A stretch of DNA of 20,401 nt, from NCBI GenBank assembly GCA_036741795.1, contig DAINRO010000045.1, forward strand, positions 1 through 20,401. Reading direction: 5' to 3'. The position numbers were made by a program, and so were the translations under genes. Under the pieces are notes generated by a model. That model was not told the origin of the DNA, did not search any database, and was given only the letters and a program-made list of their open reading frames with translations. The stretch is from DATKKM01 sp036741795 (GTDB lineage Bacteria > Chloroflexota > Dehalococcoidia > SM23-28-2 > RBG-16-64-32). Shown one piece after another: positions 13,212 through 20,401 of the stretch; position 1 is the first letter of the stretch; each line of letters starts with the position of its first letter.

Positions 13212-14789
13212 GTGGAAGTTCCGCTCCTGATCAACGATTTCTTGCGACGTGCGGCGAAGCTATATCCGAACAAGACAGCGATCGTCGATGGCGACGACCG
13301 GTTCACGTACGCCGAGTTCCAGACGCGGGTAAACCAATTGGGCCATGCCCTGCTAGCACTGGGGATCGCGCCAGGGGACCGCGTCTGCATCCTGAGCCCC
13401 AACTCGCACTTCTTCCTGGAGTCCTACTACGGAGTTACGCAGATCGGCGCGATCCTCGTGCCGCTGAACTACCGGCTGGTGGCGGCCGACCACGAGTACA
13501 TCATCAACCACGCGGGCGTGAAGGCGGTCCTGGTGGACCACGAATACACGAGTCTCGTCGACGAGATCCGCCCGAGGCTGACGACGGTCGAGCACTGGAT
13601 CGTGACGGGTGACGGAATCGACGCGCCGGACGGTTGGACATCGTGGGAGGAGATGGTGGCGAGGCAGCCCGGCTCGCCCACGCCTCACGTGGAGCAGGAC
13701 GAGAACGACGTGACGTCGATCAACTACACGTCGGGGACGACAGCGCGGCCCAAGGGCGTGATGCTGACTCACCGGAACTGCTACATCAACGCCTACAACT
13801 TCATCGCCCACCTTGGCATCCGGCACGAGGATGTGGAACTGTGGACACTCCCTATGTTCCACGCTAACGGCTGGGGCGGGCCCTTCGCGATCACGGCGAT
13901 GGGCGCTACGCACGTCGTCCTGCGCGCGGTCGATGCTGAACGGATCCACACGCTGATCGAGCAGGAGGGCGTCACTTTCGCCTGCATGGCCCCGGCGGTG
14001 CAGAGCACAATCCTGAACTACCCGGACAGGGACAAGCACACTTTCCGGACGACTCCGCGCTTCGTCGTAGCCGGGGCGCCCCCTCCCGCGGCGTTCATCG
14101 AGCGGATGGAAAAGGAGACGGGCTGGCAGTTCATGCAGATCTATGGCCTCACCGAGACGGCGCCAATCCTCACCGTCTCGGTGCTAGATCACCACACTGC
14201 GGAGGACGATTATGCCCGCCGCGCCCGCGCGGGCGTTGAGGCGATCGGTGTCGACATCCAGGTGCTGGACGATGACGGGGACCCGGTGCCGCAGGATAAC
14301 AAGACGATCGGCGAGGTCTGCGCCCGCTCCAACGTCGTGCTCAAGGGCTACTGGGAGCAGCCGGATGAGACGGCGAAGGCGATTCACGACGGGTACTTCC
14401 ACAGTGGGGACCTGGCCGTCTGGGACGAGTTCGGGAACATCCATATCGTGGACCGAAAGAAGGACGTAATCATCTCCGGCGGCGAGAACATCAGCTCGCC
14501 GGAAGTTGAGGACGCACTGTACAAGCACCCGGCGGTGCTGGAGTGCGCAGTGATCGGCGTTCCCAGCGAGAAGTGGGGCGAGACACCGAAGGCTCTGATC
14601 GTCTTGCGCGAGGGCCAGACCGCAACCGAGGCGGAGATCATCGAGTTCACGCGGCAGCACATCGCACACTTCAAGTGCCCCACGTCCGTGGATTTCGTGG
14701 AGACGCTACCGCGCACGGCCACGGGGAAGCTGCAGAAGTTCGTGATCCGCGAGGCCTACTGGCAGGGTGCTGAGCGGCGCGTGGGCTAA
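13212..14789 (+). CDS. Acyl-CoA ligase (AMP-forming, fatty-acyl-CoA synthetase type)
   Basis: This 525-residue member of the adenylate-forming ANL family activates a carboxylic acid with ATP and joins it to CoA. Core motifs are in order: A3 YTSGTTARPKGVMLTHRN (172-189), A5 YGLTET (311-316), A7 HSGDLAV (397-403), A8 VDRKKDVIISGGENIS (413-428) and A10 RTATGKLQK with the catalytic Lys506. The order and the A8 linker are those of medium/long-chain fatty-acyl-CoA synthetases of the FadD/DmdB-like type; chain length cannot be read. The start is GTG 13212 because GGAGG lies 6 bases upstream and similarity begins there; the upstream open frame has no family similarity. Its TAA overlaps the convergent NAT stop by 4 bases. 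Confidence 0.92.
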   Translation: MEVPLLINDFLRRAAKLYPNKTAIVDGDDRFTYAEFQTRVNQLGHALLALGIAPGDRVCILSPNSHFFLESYYGVTQIGAILVPLNYRLVAADHEYIINHAGVKAVLVDHEYTSLVDEIRPRLTTVEHWIVTGDGIDAPDGWTSWEEMVARQPGSPTPHVEQDENDVTSINYTSGTTARPKGVMLTHRNCYINAYNFIAHLGIRHEDVELWTLPMFHANGWGGPFAITAMGATHVVLRAVDAERIHTLIEQEGVTFACMAPAVQSTILNYPDRDKHTFRTTPRFVVAGAPPPAAFIERMEKETGWQFMQIYGLTETAPILTVSVLDHHTAEDDYARRARAGVEAIGVDIQVLDDDGDPVPQDNKTIGEVCARSNVVLKGYWEQPDETAKAIHDGYFHSGDLAVWDEFGNIHIVDRKKDVIISGGENISSPEVEDALYKHPAVLECAVIGVPSEKWGETPKALIVLREGQTATEAEIIEFTRQHIAHFKCPTSVDFVETLPRTATGKLQKFVIREAYWQGAERRVG

Positions 14790-15529
14790 AGGTCCGCGAA
14801 ACCAAAGTGGTCCCGGATAATCGTGGCCGCTTCGCCTGGAGTCACGTCACGCTCCTCCCGGGCCTCGCCGTTGAACGTGATGAGACGGCCATGGGCGAGA
14901 GTCGTGCGGCCGTTTTCCGTGGCGAGGGAGATTACGTCGCCCGTGGTGAAGCGTGAGTCGGGTGAGGTTTGGAGCCATTCGCAGACCGGGTGGAACTCGT
15001 CGAACTCGCGGGGCTGCATCGTGAACGTGTAGGTCATGACGTCGTAGCCGTCTTCCATGCAGGTCACGAACCAGTGATCGCCGTCGTTCTCCACGACATA
15101 CTGCCGCATGCCGAAGACCTGGTTGTCGCGCTCGCCCAGGCGCAACGGTTCGACTACGCGGCCGCCGAACCCAACGTCCGCGATCCACGGCTCGTCCAGG
15201 TGGACTATCAGGATCATGTGCGACATTGGCTGGCTTAGCTTGCCCTCCGAGAAGACGCGGGCGCCGATGACGTCCAGCTGGAAGCCGATTTGCCGAAGAG
15301 CGCGGGCGAAGGTGCCGGTCAGTTCGAGGCAAAAGCCTCCTCGCCGGTGGGTGACGATCTTCTCGAAATTGACGCCCTCGTCCACCTCGATGCGAACGCC
15401 GCGGGCGATGTCGAGGTTCTCAAAGGGCACGTTGTAGAAATGCGCGCGGTGCATCCCGCGAAGCGTTTCAAGGGTGGCGCTAACGTCGCCGGTGTAGCCT
15501 ATGCGGGCGAGGTAAGCGTCAACGTCCAT
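14786..15529 (-). CDS. nat: Arylamine N-acetyltransferase (NAT)
   Basis: This 247-residue protein has the NAT family cysteine-protease-like triad: Cys67 in RRGGFCLEL, His104 in SHMILIV, and Asp118 in IADVGFGG. The N-terminal FYNVPFENLDI stretch is also typical. NATs move an acetyl or similar acyl group from acyl-CoA to aromatic amines and hydrazines by a ping-pong mechanism. The protein is slightly shorter than the usual 270-290 residues, mostly at the C-terminus. The family motif ELN is ELT here. It is a single gene; a TAGCAT box ends 6 bases before the ATG, which suggests a leaderless mRNA. The 3' end overlaps the acyl-CoA ligase stop by 4 bases. Confidence 0.92.
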   Translation of the reverse strand: MDVDAYLARIGYTGDVSATLETLRGMHRAHFYNVPFENLDIARGVRIEVDEGVNFEKIVTHRRGGFCLELTGTFARALRQIGFQLDVIGARVFSEGKLSQPMSHMILIVHLDEPWIADVGFGGRVVEPLRLGERDNQVFGMRQYVVENDGDHWFVTCMEDGYDVMTYTFTMQPREFDEFHPVCEWLQTSPDSRFTTGDVISLATENGRTTLAHGRLITFNGEAREERDVTPGEAATIIRDHFGFADL

Positions 15530-15535
15530 GCCTCG

Positions 15536-15541
15536 ATGCTA
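15536..15541 (-). promoter_or_regulatory. Putative -10 box of nat (TGC-TAGCAT)
   Basis: Minus-strand GTGCTAGCAT has an extended -10 form and ends 6 bases before the ATG at 15529. The only purine stretch (GAGG) is one base from the ATG, too close for a normal ribosome site, so translation is probably leaderless. Confidence 0.45.
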
Positions 15542-15569
15542 GCACGCGGTTCGGAGTCAACCTGTCAGG

Positions 15570-17117
15570 TCAGCTGGCGGGGACGGCAACCGGTGTTGGG
15601 CTGTAGACCTGGAGGCGGTCGCGGCCGCCTTCCTTGGCCTCGTACATTGCGGCATCGGCGCGGTTCCAGAGCTCTTCCAGGGTTTTGCCGTCGCGCGGGC
15701 AGAGGGTAATGCCGATGGAGCCGTGTGCGGGAAATGGGCTGCCATCAACCTCCATGTTCCGCATCGCCTCCAGCAACTTGTCTGCCATCAATGAAGCGTC
15801 GCCTGCAGAATCTACGCCCGGCAGCAGGATGACGAACTCGTCTCCACCCACGCGGGCGACGGTATCGGTTTCGCGGAGGGAGTCGCTGAGGGCGTTTCCG
15901 ACGGAGCGGAGGAAACGATCGCCGAACATGTGACCGTAGGTGTCGTTGACCTGCTTGAACCTGTCGAGGTCAATCGAAAGAACCGCCAGGCCAGTTCGCT
16001 GGCGGCGGGCGAAGGCGATCGCCTGCTCGGCGCGGTCGAGAAGCAACGCGCGGTTGGGGAGTCCGGTGAGGGAGTCGTGGTAGGCCATGTGGCTAATCAG
16101 CCGTTCACGGTCCCTTAGTTCGAGGATGGTGATCCACTGGCGAAGGGCGATGCCGACGACCAGGACGGCGGCACCGGCCGCGATCATTGGATCGCCATCG
16201 CCCGCGATCGTCGTCCCTATCAGGAGGACGAGGACAGGGAGCGTGATGAGGTAGGGCGCGGCGAAGCTTACGGCCGAGTGGGATCCGGGAATGCGGATCG
16301 ACGCTTCGACGGAGTCACCGTAGCGCCACTGCATGAAACCTGCGGCGGCGAAGATGGAGTAGCCGGCGACCCAGCCGAATTCTACAGGATTGCCTGTCGG
16401 GTCGTAGCCCTGGACCGTGGCAAGGTGCACATAAAGGGTGTCGCTGACGGCGATGAACAGGGTGCCAAGACCCAACAAGAACACTGGTATCGGTACGGGC
16501 GACTCGGCGCGCCGGTACGTAGCCGCGACGAGTACGACGATCATCGTCAGGTCCATGAGGGGATAGCCGAGGGTTGAGGCGACAGCGAGAGTGCTCATGT
16601 CCTCCATTTGGGCAGCGGGGCGCAACACAAAGTGCCAGGAGAGCGTAGCGAGGGCGACAGCGACAAGTCCGCCGTCCACAAGCGACCGCCAGGTACCCTT
16701 GCCGTTGGACGCCGGCATGACCAGCAAAGCGAAGGCGATGATCAAGAGGATGTCGCCCGGGTAGTAGAGGGCGTCGGCCACGGATGGAAGCGGCACTTCG
16801 ACGTGAAGGATCGCGTCATAGAGGGTCCAGACGAGTTCACCGGCGGCAAGTGAAGCCGTGCCGAGGGCGGCGAGCGCCCATCCAGCTCGCGCGACGCCGG
16901 AGCTGCGCAATGTCGCCATTGATAGCGAGACGACGGCCACCAGGAGCGGGACGTGATAGGCCACGTTGCTGAGATAGGTTAAGGGCTCTTCGCCTCCTGG
17001 TTTGAGGAGAAGCCAGCCAAGATAGAAGGCGAGGAAGCTGACGACGGCGACGCCGAACCCTACTACTCCGGGGTCGGACAGCCGTTCAGGTAAAGACTTG
17101 CGTGAAGGGATCGTCAT
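15570..17117 (-). CDS. Membrane-bound diguanylate cyclase (GGDEF domain)
   Basis: This 515-residue protein has about nine to ten hydrophobic helices (roughly 18-38, 52-70, 78-100, 118-136, 147-165, 178-200, 209-231, 248-264, 283-303, 308-327), a short coiled linker, and a C-terminal GGDEF domain (about 345-505). The active-site motif is intact (RVGGDEF, GGDEF at 424-428), with SIDLDRFKQVND before it. The inhibitory site RETD (415-418) stands five residues ahead, so it should make cyclic di-GMP with product feedback inhibition. The membrane part resembles none of the MASE domains I can name and may sense a ligand or membrane state. There is no ribosome site at ATG 17117. The upstream spacer (17118-17223) has near-repeats GGGTAAC/GGGTTAAC on the minus strand, possibly an operator. 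Confidence 0.88.
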   Translation of the reverse strand: MTIPSRKSLPERLSDPGVVGFGVAVVSFLAFYLGWLLLKPGGEEPLTYLSNVAYHVPLLVAVVSLSMATLRSSGVARAGWALAALGTASLAAGELVWTLYDAILHVEVPLPSVADALYYPGDILLIIAFALLVMPASNGKGTWRSLVDGGLVAVALATLSWHFVLRPAAQMEDMSTLAVASTLGYPLMDLTMIVVLVAATYRRAESPVPIPVFLLGLGTLFIAVSDTLYVHLATVQGYDPTGNPVEFGWVAGYSIFAAAGFMQWRYGDSVEASIRIPGSHSAVSFAAPYLITLPVLVLLIGTTIAGDGDPMIAAGAAVLVVGIALRQWITILELRDRERLISHMAYHDSLTGLPNRALLLDRAEQAIAFARRQRTGLAVLSIDLDRFKQVNDTYGHMFGDRFLRSVGNALSDSLRETDTVARVGGDEFVILLPGVDSAGDASLMADKLLEAMRNMEVDGSPFPAHGSIGITLCPRDGKTLEELWNRADAAMYEAKEGGRDRLQVYSPTPVAVPAS

Positions 17118-17223
17118 TATTGGTTCACTAATACGGACGATCCGGCGGTTAACCCGTTACCCGGATGTTAGTTAAGCAGAGGCTAAGGTAATTTCACCGA
17201 TTATGGCGGCGGGAAGGGGCGAG

Positions 17224-18099
17224 TCAGCCGAAAAGCGGCTGCTGGGGCGCTTCCGGAGCGGGCGGCATCTCAATGCCGAGGTGCGCATAGGCGTGTCGTG
17301 TGGCGACGCGGCCGCGCGGCGTACGCTGGAGAAATCCGACTTGCATGAGGTAGGGCTCGTAAACGTCCATGATCGTGTCCGCTTCCTCTGAGATGGAAGC
17401 NNNNNNNNNNNNNNNNNNNNNNNNNNNNNNNNNNNNNNNNNNNNNNNNNNNNNNNNNNNNNNNNNNNNNNNNNNNNNNNNNNNNNNNNNNNNNNNNNNNN
17501 ATGCCGGCGGCGCGAATGATGATCGTGGCGATGGCGGGCTGGTCGTAGAAATCGAGGCGGTGGACGGAGCCGAAGCGGTCACGCAGCGGTGCGCTGAGCA
17601 TCGCATACCGCGTGGTCGCGCCGACGAGGGTGAACCGGGGCACGGATAGCCGGACACTGCGGGCGCCGGGACCTCTCCCAAGGACGATATCGAGGGCGAA
17701 GTCCTCCATGGCCGGATAGAGGACCTCTTCCGCTGTCCGGGGAAGACGATGCACCTCGTCGATGAACAGGACGTCGAACTCCTGGAGGCCGGTGAGGATC
17801 GAGGCAAGGTCGCCGGCGCGCTCAATGGCGGGACCCGAGGTGATGCGAACGGAGACGCCCATTTCTGAGGCGACGATGTGGGCAAGGGTGGTCTTGCCGA
17901 GGCCGGGAGGGCCGTAGAGGAGGAGGTGGTCCAGGGGCTCTTCGCGCTTTTGCGCGGCCTGGACGGCGATGGAGAGGTTGTCCTTGAGCTTCTCCTGCCC
18001 TACGAACTCGGCGAGCCTCCGCGGACGCAGAGTGGTGTCGAGGGAATCGTCTTCGTCATCCCGGAGATCGGGGGAGAGAATGCGTTCTTCAGTGCTCAG
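17224..18099 (-). CDS. ruvB: Holliday junction branch-migration helicase RuvB, interrupted by assembly gap, CTG start
   Basis: RuvB is the hexameric AAA+ motor that drives branch migration with RuvA. On the minus strand, residues 1-199 (18099-17501) hold RPRRLAEFVGQEKLKDNL (25-42), Walker A GPPGLGKTT (63-71), Walker B LFIDEVHRL (111-119), sensor GATTR (160-164) and LRDRFG (172-177). After the N run, 58 residues (17400-17224) give DTIMDVYEPYLMQVGFLQRTPRGR and the C-terminus. Family length (about 330-350) implies about 75-90 residues missing, more than 100 N. Between the in-frame TAA at 18115 and Met80 there is no ATG, GTG or TTG. CTG at 18099-18097 has GAGG 7 bases upstream and gives (M)STEERILSPDL, the expected N-terminus. 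No ruvA or ruvC is seen in the window. Confidence 0.92.
   Translation of the reverse strand: MSTEERILSPDLRDDEDDSLDTTLRPRRLAEFVGQEKLKDNLSIAVQAAQKREEPLDHLLLYGPPGLGKTTLAHIVASEMGVSVRITSGPAIERAGDLASILTGLQEFDVLFIDEVHRLPRTAEEVLYPAMEDFALDIVLGRGPGARSVRLSVPRFTLVGATTRYAMLSAPLRDRFGSVHRLDFYDQPAIATIIIRAAGXXXXXXXXXXXXXXXXXXXXXXXXXXXXXXXXXXASISEEADTIMDVYEPYLMQVGFLQRTPRGRVATRHAYAHLGIEMPPAPEAPQQPLFG
17401..17500. other. Assembly gap of 100 N inside ruvB
   Basis: This is a run of exactly 100 undetermined bases, a scaffold placeholder. The flanks are both ruvB in the same order and strand, so the join is correct, but the family alignment needs about 225-270 bases here. Confidence 0.97.
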
Positions 18100-18187
18100 C
18101 GTCGTACCTCGTGGTTACGAGTGTAGGAACGACGGCCGAGGGCGGTCTATGCCCAAGTGGCACAGAGATGTTTACGAACGGCTGCGA

Positions 18188-18697
18188 TCAGGAGGGTGGC
18201 GAGCACAGGTCGGCCATGATCGGCCGAGCCAGCCGCGCAAAATCCAGGTAATCCATCTCGACAGTGTCGGTGTGGGTGCCGGCCTGGAAGACGATGCGTT
18301 CGCCTTCGGCGAGGGTGCGGTCCACCCAGACCTGGAGACCGTAGACGTTGCCGAACGGTGGCATGGCGCCCACCTCGCAGTCCGGGAAGGTCGCCGCGAA
18401 CTCCTCCTCGTGCGCGAGGCGGATGTTGTCGGTGCCCAGCACGTTCATGAGTCGCAGCATGTTTAGTCGACATGGCGCGGGGAGGCAAAGCATGACCGAC
18501 CGTTCATCGGCGATGACGATCACGACCTTGGCGACCATCCGACCGGGAACGTGCTCGACGTGAGCTAGTTCCTGGGCAGTGTACGCGGGTTCGTGGTGGT
18601 GGAGGGAGAAGCGGACTTGCTTCCCGCGAAGGTAGTCTTCGAAGGCAGGGTGCGGCGGCGCCCCGTGCCTCGTCATCAGCCGTCCCAGAAGACTCAT
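18188..18697 (-). CDS. YbaK/ProX-type aminoacyl-tRNA deacylase domain protein
   Basis: This 169-residue protein carries the YbaK/prolyl-tRNA synthetase-associated editing domain: YTAQELAHVEHVPGRMVAKVVIV with the conserved Lys57, LPAPCRLNMLRLMNVLG, EVGAMPPFGNVYG (108-120), and AGTHTDTVEMDYLDF at the end. Family members hydrolyse mischarged aminoacyl-tRNAs (for example Cys- or Ala-tRNA(Pro)) in trans; specificity differs by subfamily and cannot be read here. ATG 18697 is preferred over the GTG three bases upstream because GGAGG then has a 5-base spacer. Residues 1-20 extend beyond the usual start. It lies 88 bases upstream of ruvB on the same strand and may share its transcript. Confidence 0.88.
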   Translation of the reverse strand: MSLLGRLMTRHGAPPHPAFEDYLRGKQVRFSLHHHEPAYTAQELAHVEHVPGRMVAKVVIVIADERSVMLCLPAPCRLNMLRLMNVLGTDNIRLAHEEEFAATFPDCEVGAMPPFGNVYGLQVWVDRTLAEGERIVFQAGTHTDTVEMDYLDFARLARPIMADLCSPPS

Positions 18698-18792
18698 CAC
18701 CGCCTCCTTGCTCGCGGCCTGAAGCCTGCGTCTATCGAATTAGCCGATAGGTTACCCGCGTAGTTGTTTATAGATTGAGCGGCCTGAGATGT

Positions 18793-18867
18793 CAAGGGGA
18801 AATAGGAAATTGGGAATAGGAACCGGCGGTCCCCTTCCGTCTCCCGATCCCATTTCCCATTTCCTTG
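18793..18867. repeat. Imperfect long inverted repeat made of GGAAATN heptamers
   Basis: The left arm (18793-18820) is a tandem of GGAAATA, GGAAATT, GGGAATA and the right arm (about 18846-18867) contains CCCATTTCCCATTTCC, the same heptamer inverted. The arms can pair with a few bulges (CAAGG-AAAT-GGAAAT-GGGA). It sits in the 212-bp divergent spacer between the deacylase and the amidase, upstream of the amidase promoter; no other feature is seen there. Confidence 0.55.
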
Positions 18868-18878
18868 TGCCCGTTTGG

Positions 18879-18901
18879 TATCATCCGCACTGCCAAGGAG
18901 G
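18879..18901 (+). promoter_or_regulatory. Putative -10 box (TATCAT) and strong ribosome site of the amidase
   Basis: TATCAT is at 18879-18884 and AAGGAGG at 18895-18901, 8 bases before the ATG. The transcript would start near 18891, giving a leader of about 20 bases. The box lies just downstream of the long inverted repeat. Confidence 0.45.
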
Positions 18902-18909
18902 TGCGCCCG

Positions 18910-20337
18910 ATGCCATCTGAATTGAACTTCAAGCCCATGCACGAACTGGCGGCGATGATCCGCTCGAAGAAATTGTCGCCCGTTGAGTTGATGCAGGCCT
19001 GCTTCGACCGAATCGACGAGACGGATGAGGTGCTTAACGCCTGGTGCGGGATGCGCGACCGCGACGAACTGCTGGCAGACGCAAAGGCGGCGGAAGAACG
19101 GGCGGCCAACGGAAACGCGAGGCCGCTGGAGGGTCTGCCCTTCGGGGTCAAGGAACTCGAGGACCTGGCGGGGTTCCCCTCAACGCACGGGTCTGTTCCG
19201 TACCGGGACAATATGCCGGACGGCGATTCGACCGAAGTTTCGAGGCTGAAGGCGGCGGGGGCGATTGCGATGGGCAAGACCAATGCGCCCGAATTTGGCT
19301 ACACGGCGATCACGAAGAACCTGCTGTTTGGGGTGTCACGGAACCCGTGGAACCCGGAGCGTACTCCCGGGGGATCAAGTGGCGGGTCGTCTGCGGCGGT
19401 GGCATCGGGGCAGGTGCCGTTCTGCACGGGCTCCGATGGCGGCGGCAGCATCCGCATCCCGGCGTCGTGGACGGGGCTGCCGGGGCTCAAATGCTCGTAC
19501 GGTCGGGTGCCGATGGGGCCGAGGAAAATGCTGAGCTGGGGCGACACCAGCGTGCAGGGGGCGATGGTGCGGACTGTGCGCGATATCGCGCTGTTCATGG
19601 ATCAGGTGGTCGGTACCGCGGAGACGGACCCGGATTCCCTGCCGCACCCCGGCTACTCGTATGAGGCAATCCTCGGCGATTTGCCAAAGAAGCTGCGGAT
19701 TGCGTACAGCGCGGACCTCGGCTACGCCAACATCGAGCCGTACGTGCGGCGCGAGTGCGAGAACGGCGTGAAGGCGTTCGAGGAGATGGGCTACGGCGTC
19801 GACCTCATCGACTATGTTTTCGACGACCTGGGGCCGATGTGGGGACGCATTTCGTCCACGGAGACCTACGCGGAGATCTACGACAAGCTGGAAGACCAGA
19901 GCGACCGGTTCGGCCACGCGTTCCTGGAGGGGACGCTGACAGCGGAGAAGACGACGTGGCCACGGTTCGGCGAGATGTACCGGGCGCGCGCGCTTCTCGT
20001 GAAGCAGCTGGGCGAGTTCTTCGAGAAGTATGACTTGCTGCTCACGCCGACGCTGGCATTCGAGGCGATCGATGCTCGCGGCCATTGGCCGGAGGAGGTG
20101 GACGGGAAGCCGCTGGCCCACCCGCTGCACGTGGTGCCGTTCACGCCACCGTTTAACATCTCCGGGCACCCGGCGATCACGGTGCGAACCGGGTTCAGCG
20201 ATAACGGGTTGCCGATCGGTCTCCAGATCGTGGCGCCGCGCCACCGGGACGATCTTGCGCTCCAGGCGGCATACGCCTTCGAAGTGGCGCGGCCGTGGAA
20301 CGACCGCTGGCCGGTAGAGATTCCGGCTTACGCTTAG
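18910..20337 (+). CDS. Amidase (amidase signature family)
   Basis: This 475-residue amidase signature enzyme hydrolyses a carboxamide through a Ser-cisSer-Lys triad. Lys81 is in LPFGVKE, the cis-Ser is Ser156 in TPGGSSGGSS, and the nucleophile is Ser180 in GSDGGGSIRIPAS; the 24-residue spacing between the two serines is that of the family. The rest, including LLLTPTLAFEA and PFNISGHPAITV, is as usual for complete members. It resembles general amidases and 6-aminohexanoate-cyclic-dimer-hydrolase-like enzymes more than GatA. There are no gatB or gatC genes beside it, and the active-site loop says nothing about the substrate. ATG 18910 is supported by AAGGAGG 8 bases upstream. Confidence 0.92.
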   Translation: MPSELNFKPMHELAAMIRSKKLSPVELMQACFDRIDETDEVLNAWCGMRDRDELLADAKAAEERAANGNARPLEGLPFGVKELEDLAGFPSTHGSVPYRDNMPDGDSTEVSRLKAAGAIAMGKTNAPEFGYTAITKNLLFGVSRNPWNPERTPGGSSGGSSAAVASGQVPFCTGSDGGGSIRIPASWTGLPGLKCSYGRVPMGPRKMLSWGDTSVQGAMVRTVRDIALFMDQVVGTAETDPDSLPHPGYSYEAILGDLPKKLRIAYSADLGYANIEPYVRRECENGVKAFEEMGYGVDLIDYVFDDLGPMWGRISSTETYAEIYDKLEDQSDRFGHAFLEGTLTAEKTTWPRFGEMYRARALLVKQLGEFFEKYDLLLTPTLAFEAIDARGHWPEEVDGKPLAHPLHVVPFTPPFNISGHPAITVRTGFSDNGLPIGLQIVAPRHRDDLALQAAYAFEVARPWNDRWPVEIPAYA

Positions 20338-20347
20338 CTGAGCGGGA

Positions 20348-20401
20348 TCAGCCGCAACTCTTGTTATAGAAGTTGTTCATCAGTGACACGTCCGAGAGCG
20401 T
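20348..20401 (-). CDS. Possible 3' end of a minus-strand gene (17 codons visible)
   Basis: Reading the minus strand from the window edge, a frame gives TLSDVSLMNNFYNKSCG and a TGA at 20350-20348, convergent with the amidase. A second minus frame also ends nearby at a TAA (ALGRVTDEQLL), so the frame choice is uncertain and no family can be named. Confidence 0.25.
   Translation of the reverse strand, partial: TLSDVSLMNNFYNKSCG

Noticed and set aside
17118..17223. Cyclic di-GMP riboswitch before the GGDEF gene
   Set aside because: The conserved GEMM sequence elements are not found; only short near-repeats GGGTAAC/GGGTTAAC are present.
17172..17885. Ser/Pro-rich minus-strand frame across the ruvB gap
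   Set aside because: It is an out-of-frame shadow of ruvB; only the RuvB frame has AAA+ motifs.
19375..20244. Open minus-strand frame of about 289 codons
   Set aside because: It lies antisense to the amidase, is Arg/His-rich and has no recognisable motif; it is a GC-rich shadow frame.

Overview
The window is a GC-rich bacterial chromosomal segment, densely packed with short housekeeping and accessory metabolic genes and showing no phage, transposon, CRISPR or RNA-gene content. The mix of genes (a caa3-type CtaG, an MscL with a C-terminal zinc ribbon, an MDMPI/TIGR03083-like protein, a hydrolase-cyclase fusion, a DUF5666 secreted protein, arylamine N-acetyltransferase, an amidase, several SDRs) resembles Chloroflexota (Dehalococcoidia-like) or, less likely, Actinomycetota. 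This placement is inference from gene content only. Two runs of exactly 100 N (3558-3657 and 17401-17500) mark scaffold joins of unknown true length, so this is a draft or metagenome assembly and three genes are damaged by the joins.

Layout. 1-678: 3' end of ctaG (+). 675-2676: a minus-strand run mscL, MDMPI-like protein, methyltransferase. 2758-3557: minus-strand metallo-beta-lactamase (MBL) hydrolase whose N-terminus is lost in the gap. 3658-4693: two tandem minus-strand GNAT acetyltransferases, diverging from a plus-strand MBL hydrolase (4733-5380). 5503-6375: exported DUF5666-type protein with a long acidic tail. 6438-10119: minus-strand block of two overlapping SDRs, an SRPBCC-like protein and an FAD monooxygenase. 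10219-11595: alpha/beta-hydrolase-like domain fused to a class III nucleotide cyclase, diverging from a ketopantoate reductase family gene (11641-12600). 12713-13111: RidA (-), diverging from an acyl-CoA ligase (13212-14789). 14786-17117: arylamine N-acetyltransferase and a membrane GGDEF protein, both minus. 17224-18099: ruvB (-), interrupted by the second gap and apparently using a CTG start. 18188-18697: YbaK/ProX-type deacylase (-), diverging from an amidase (18910-20337).

No stretch longer than 300 bases lacks a gene. The two largest spacers (8158-8385 and 18698-18909) both hold inverted repeats. Several genes have a TANNNT-like -10 box so close to the start codon that leaderless mRNAs are likely, and two divergent gene pairs share very compact promoter regions.

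No clearly new multigene defence, secretion or biosynthetic system is visible. The most unusual items are the hydrolase-cyclase fusion that appears to lack its hydrolase nucleophile, the non-canonical ruvB start, the compact divergent leaderless promoters, the acidic-tailed DUF5666 protein, and a set of palindromic intergenic repeats, one of which matches the dRS3-type pattern.
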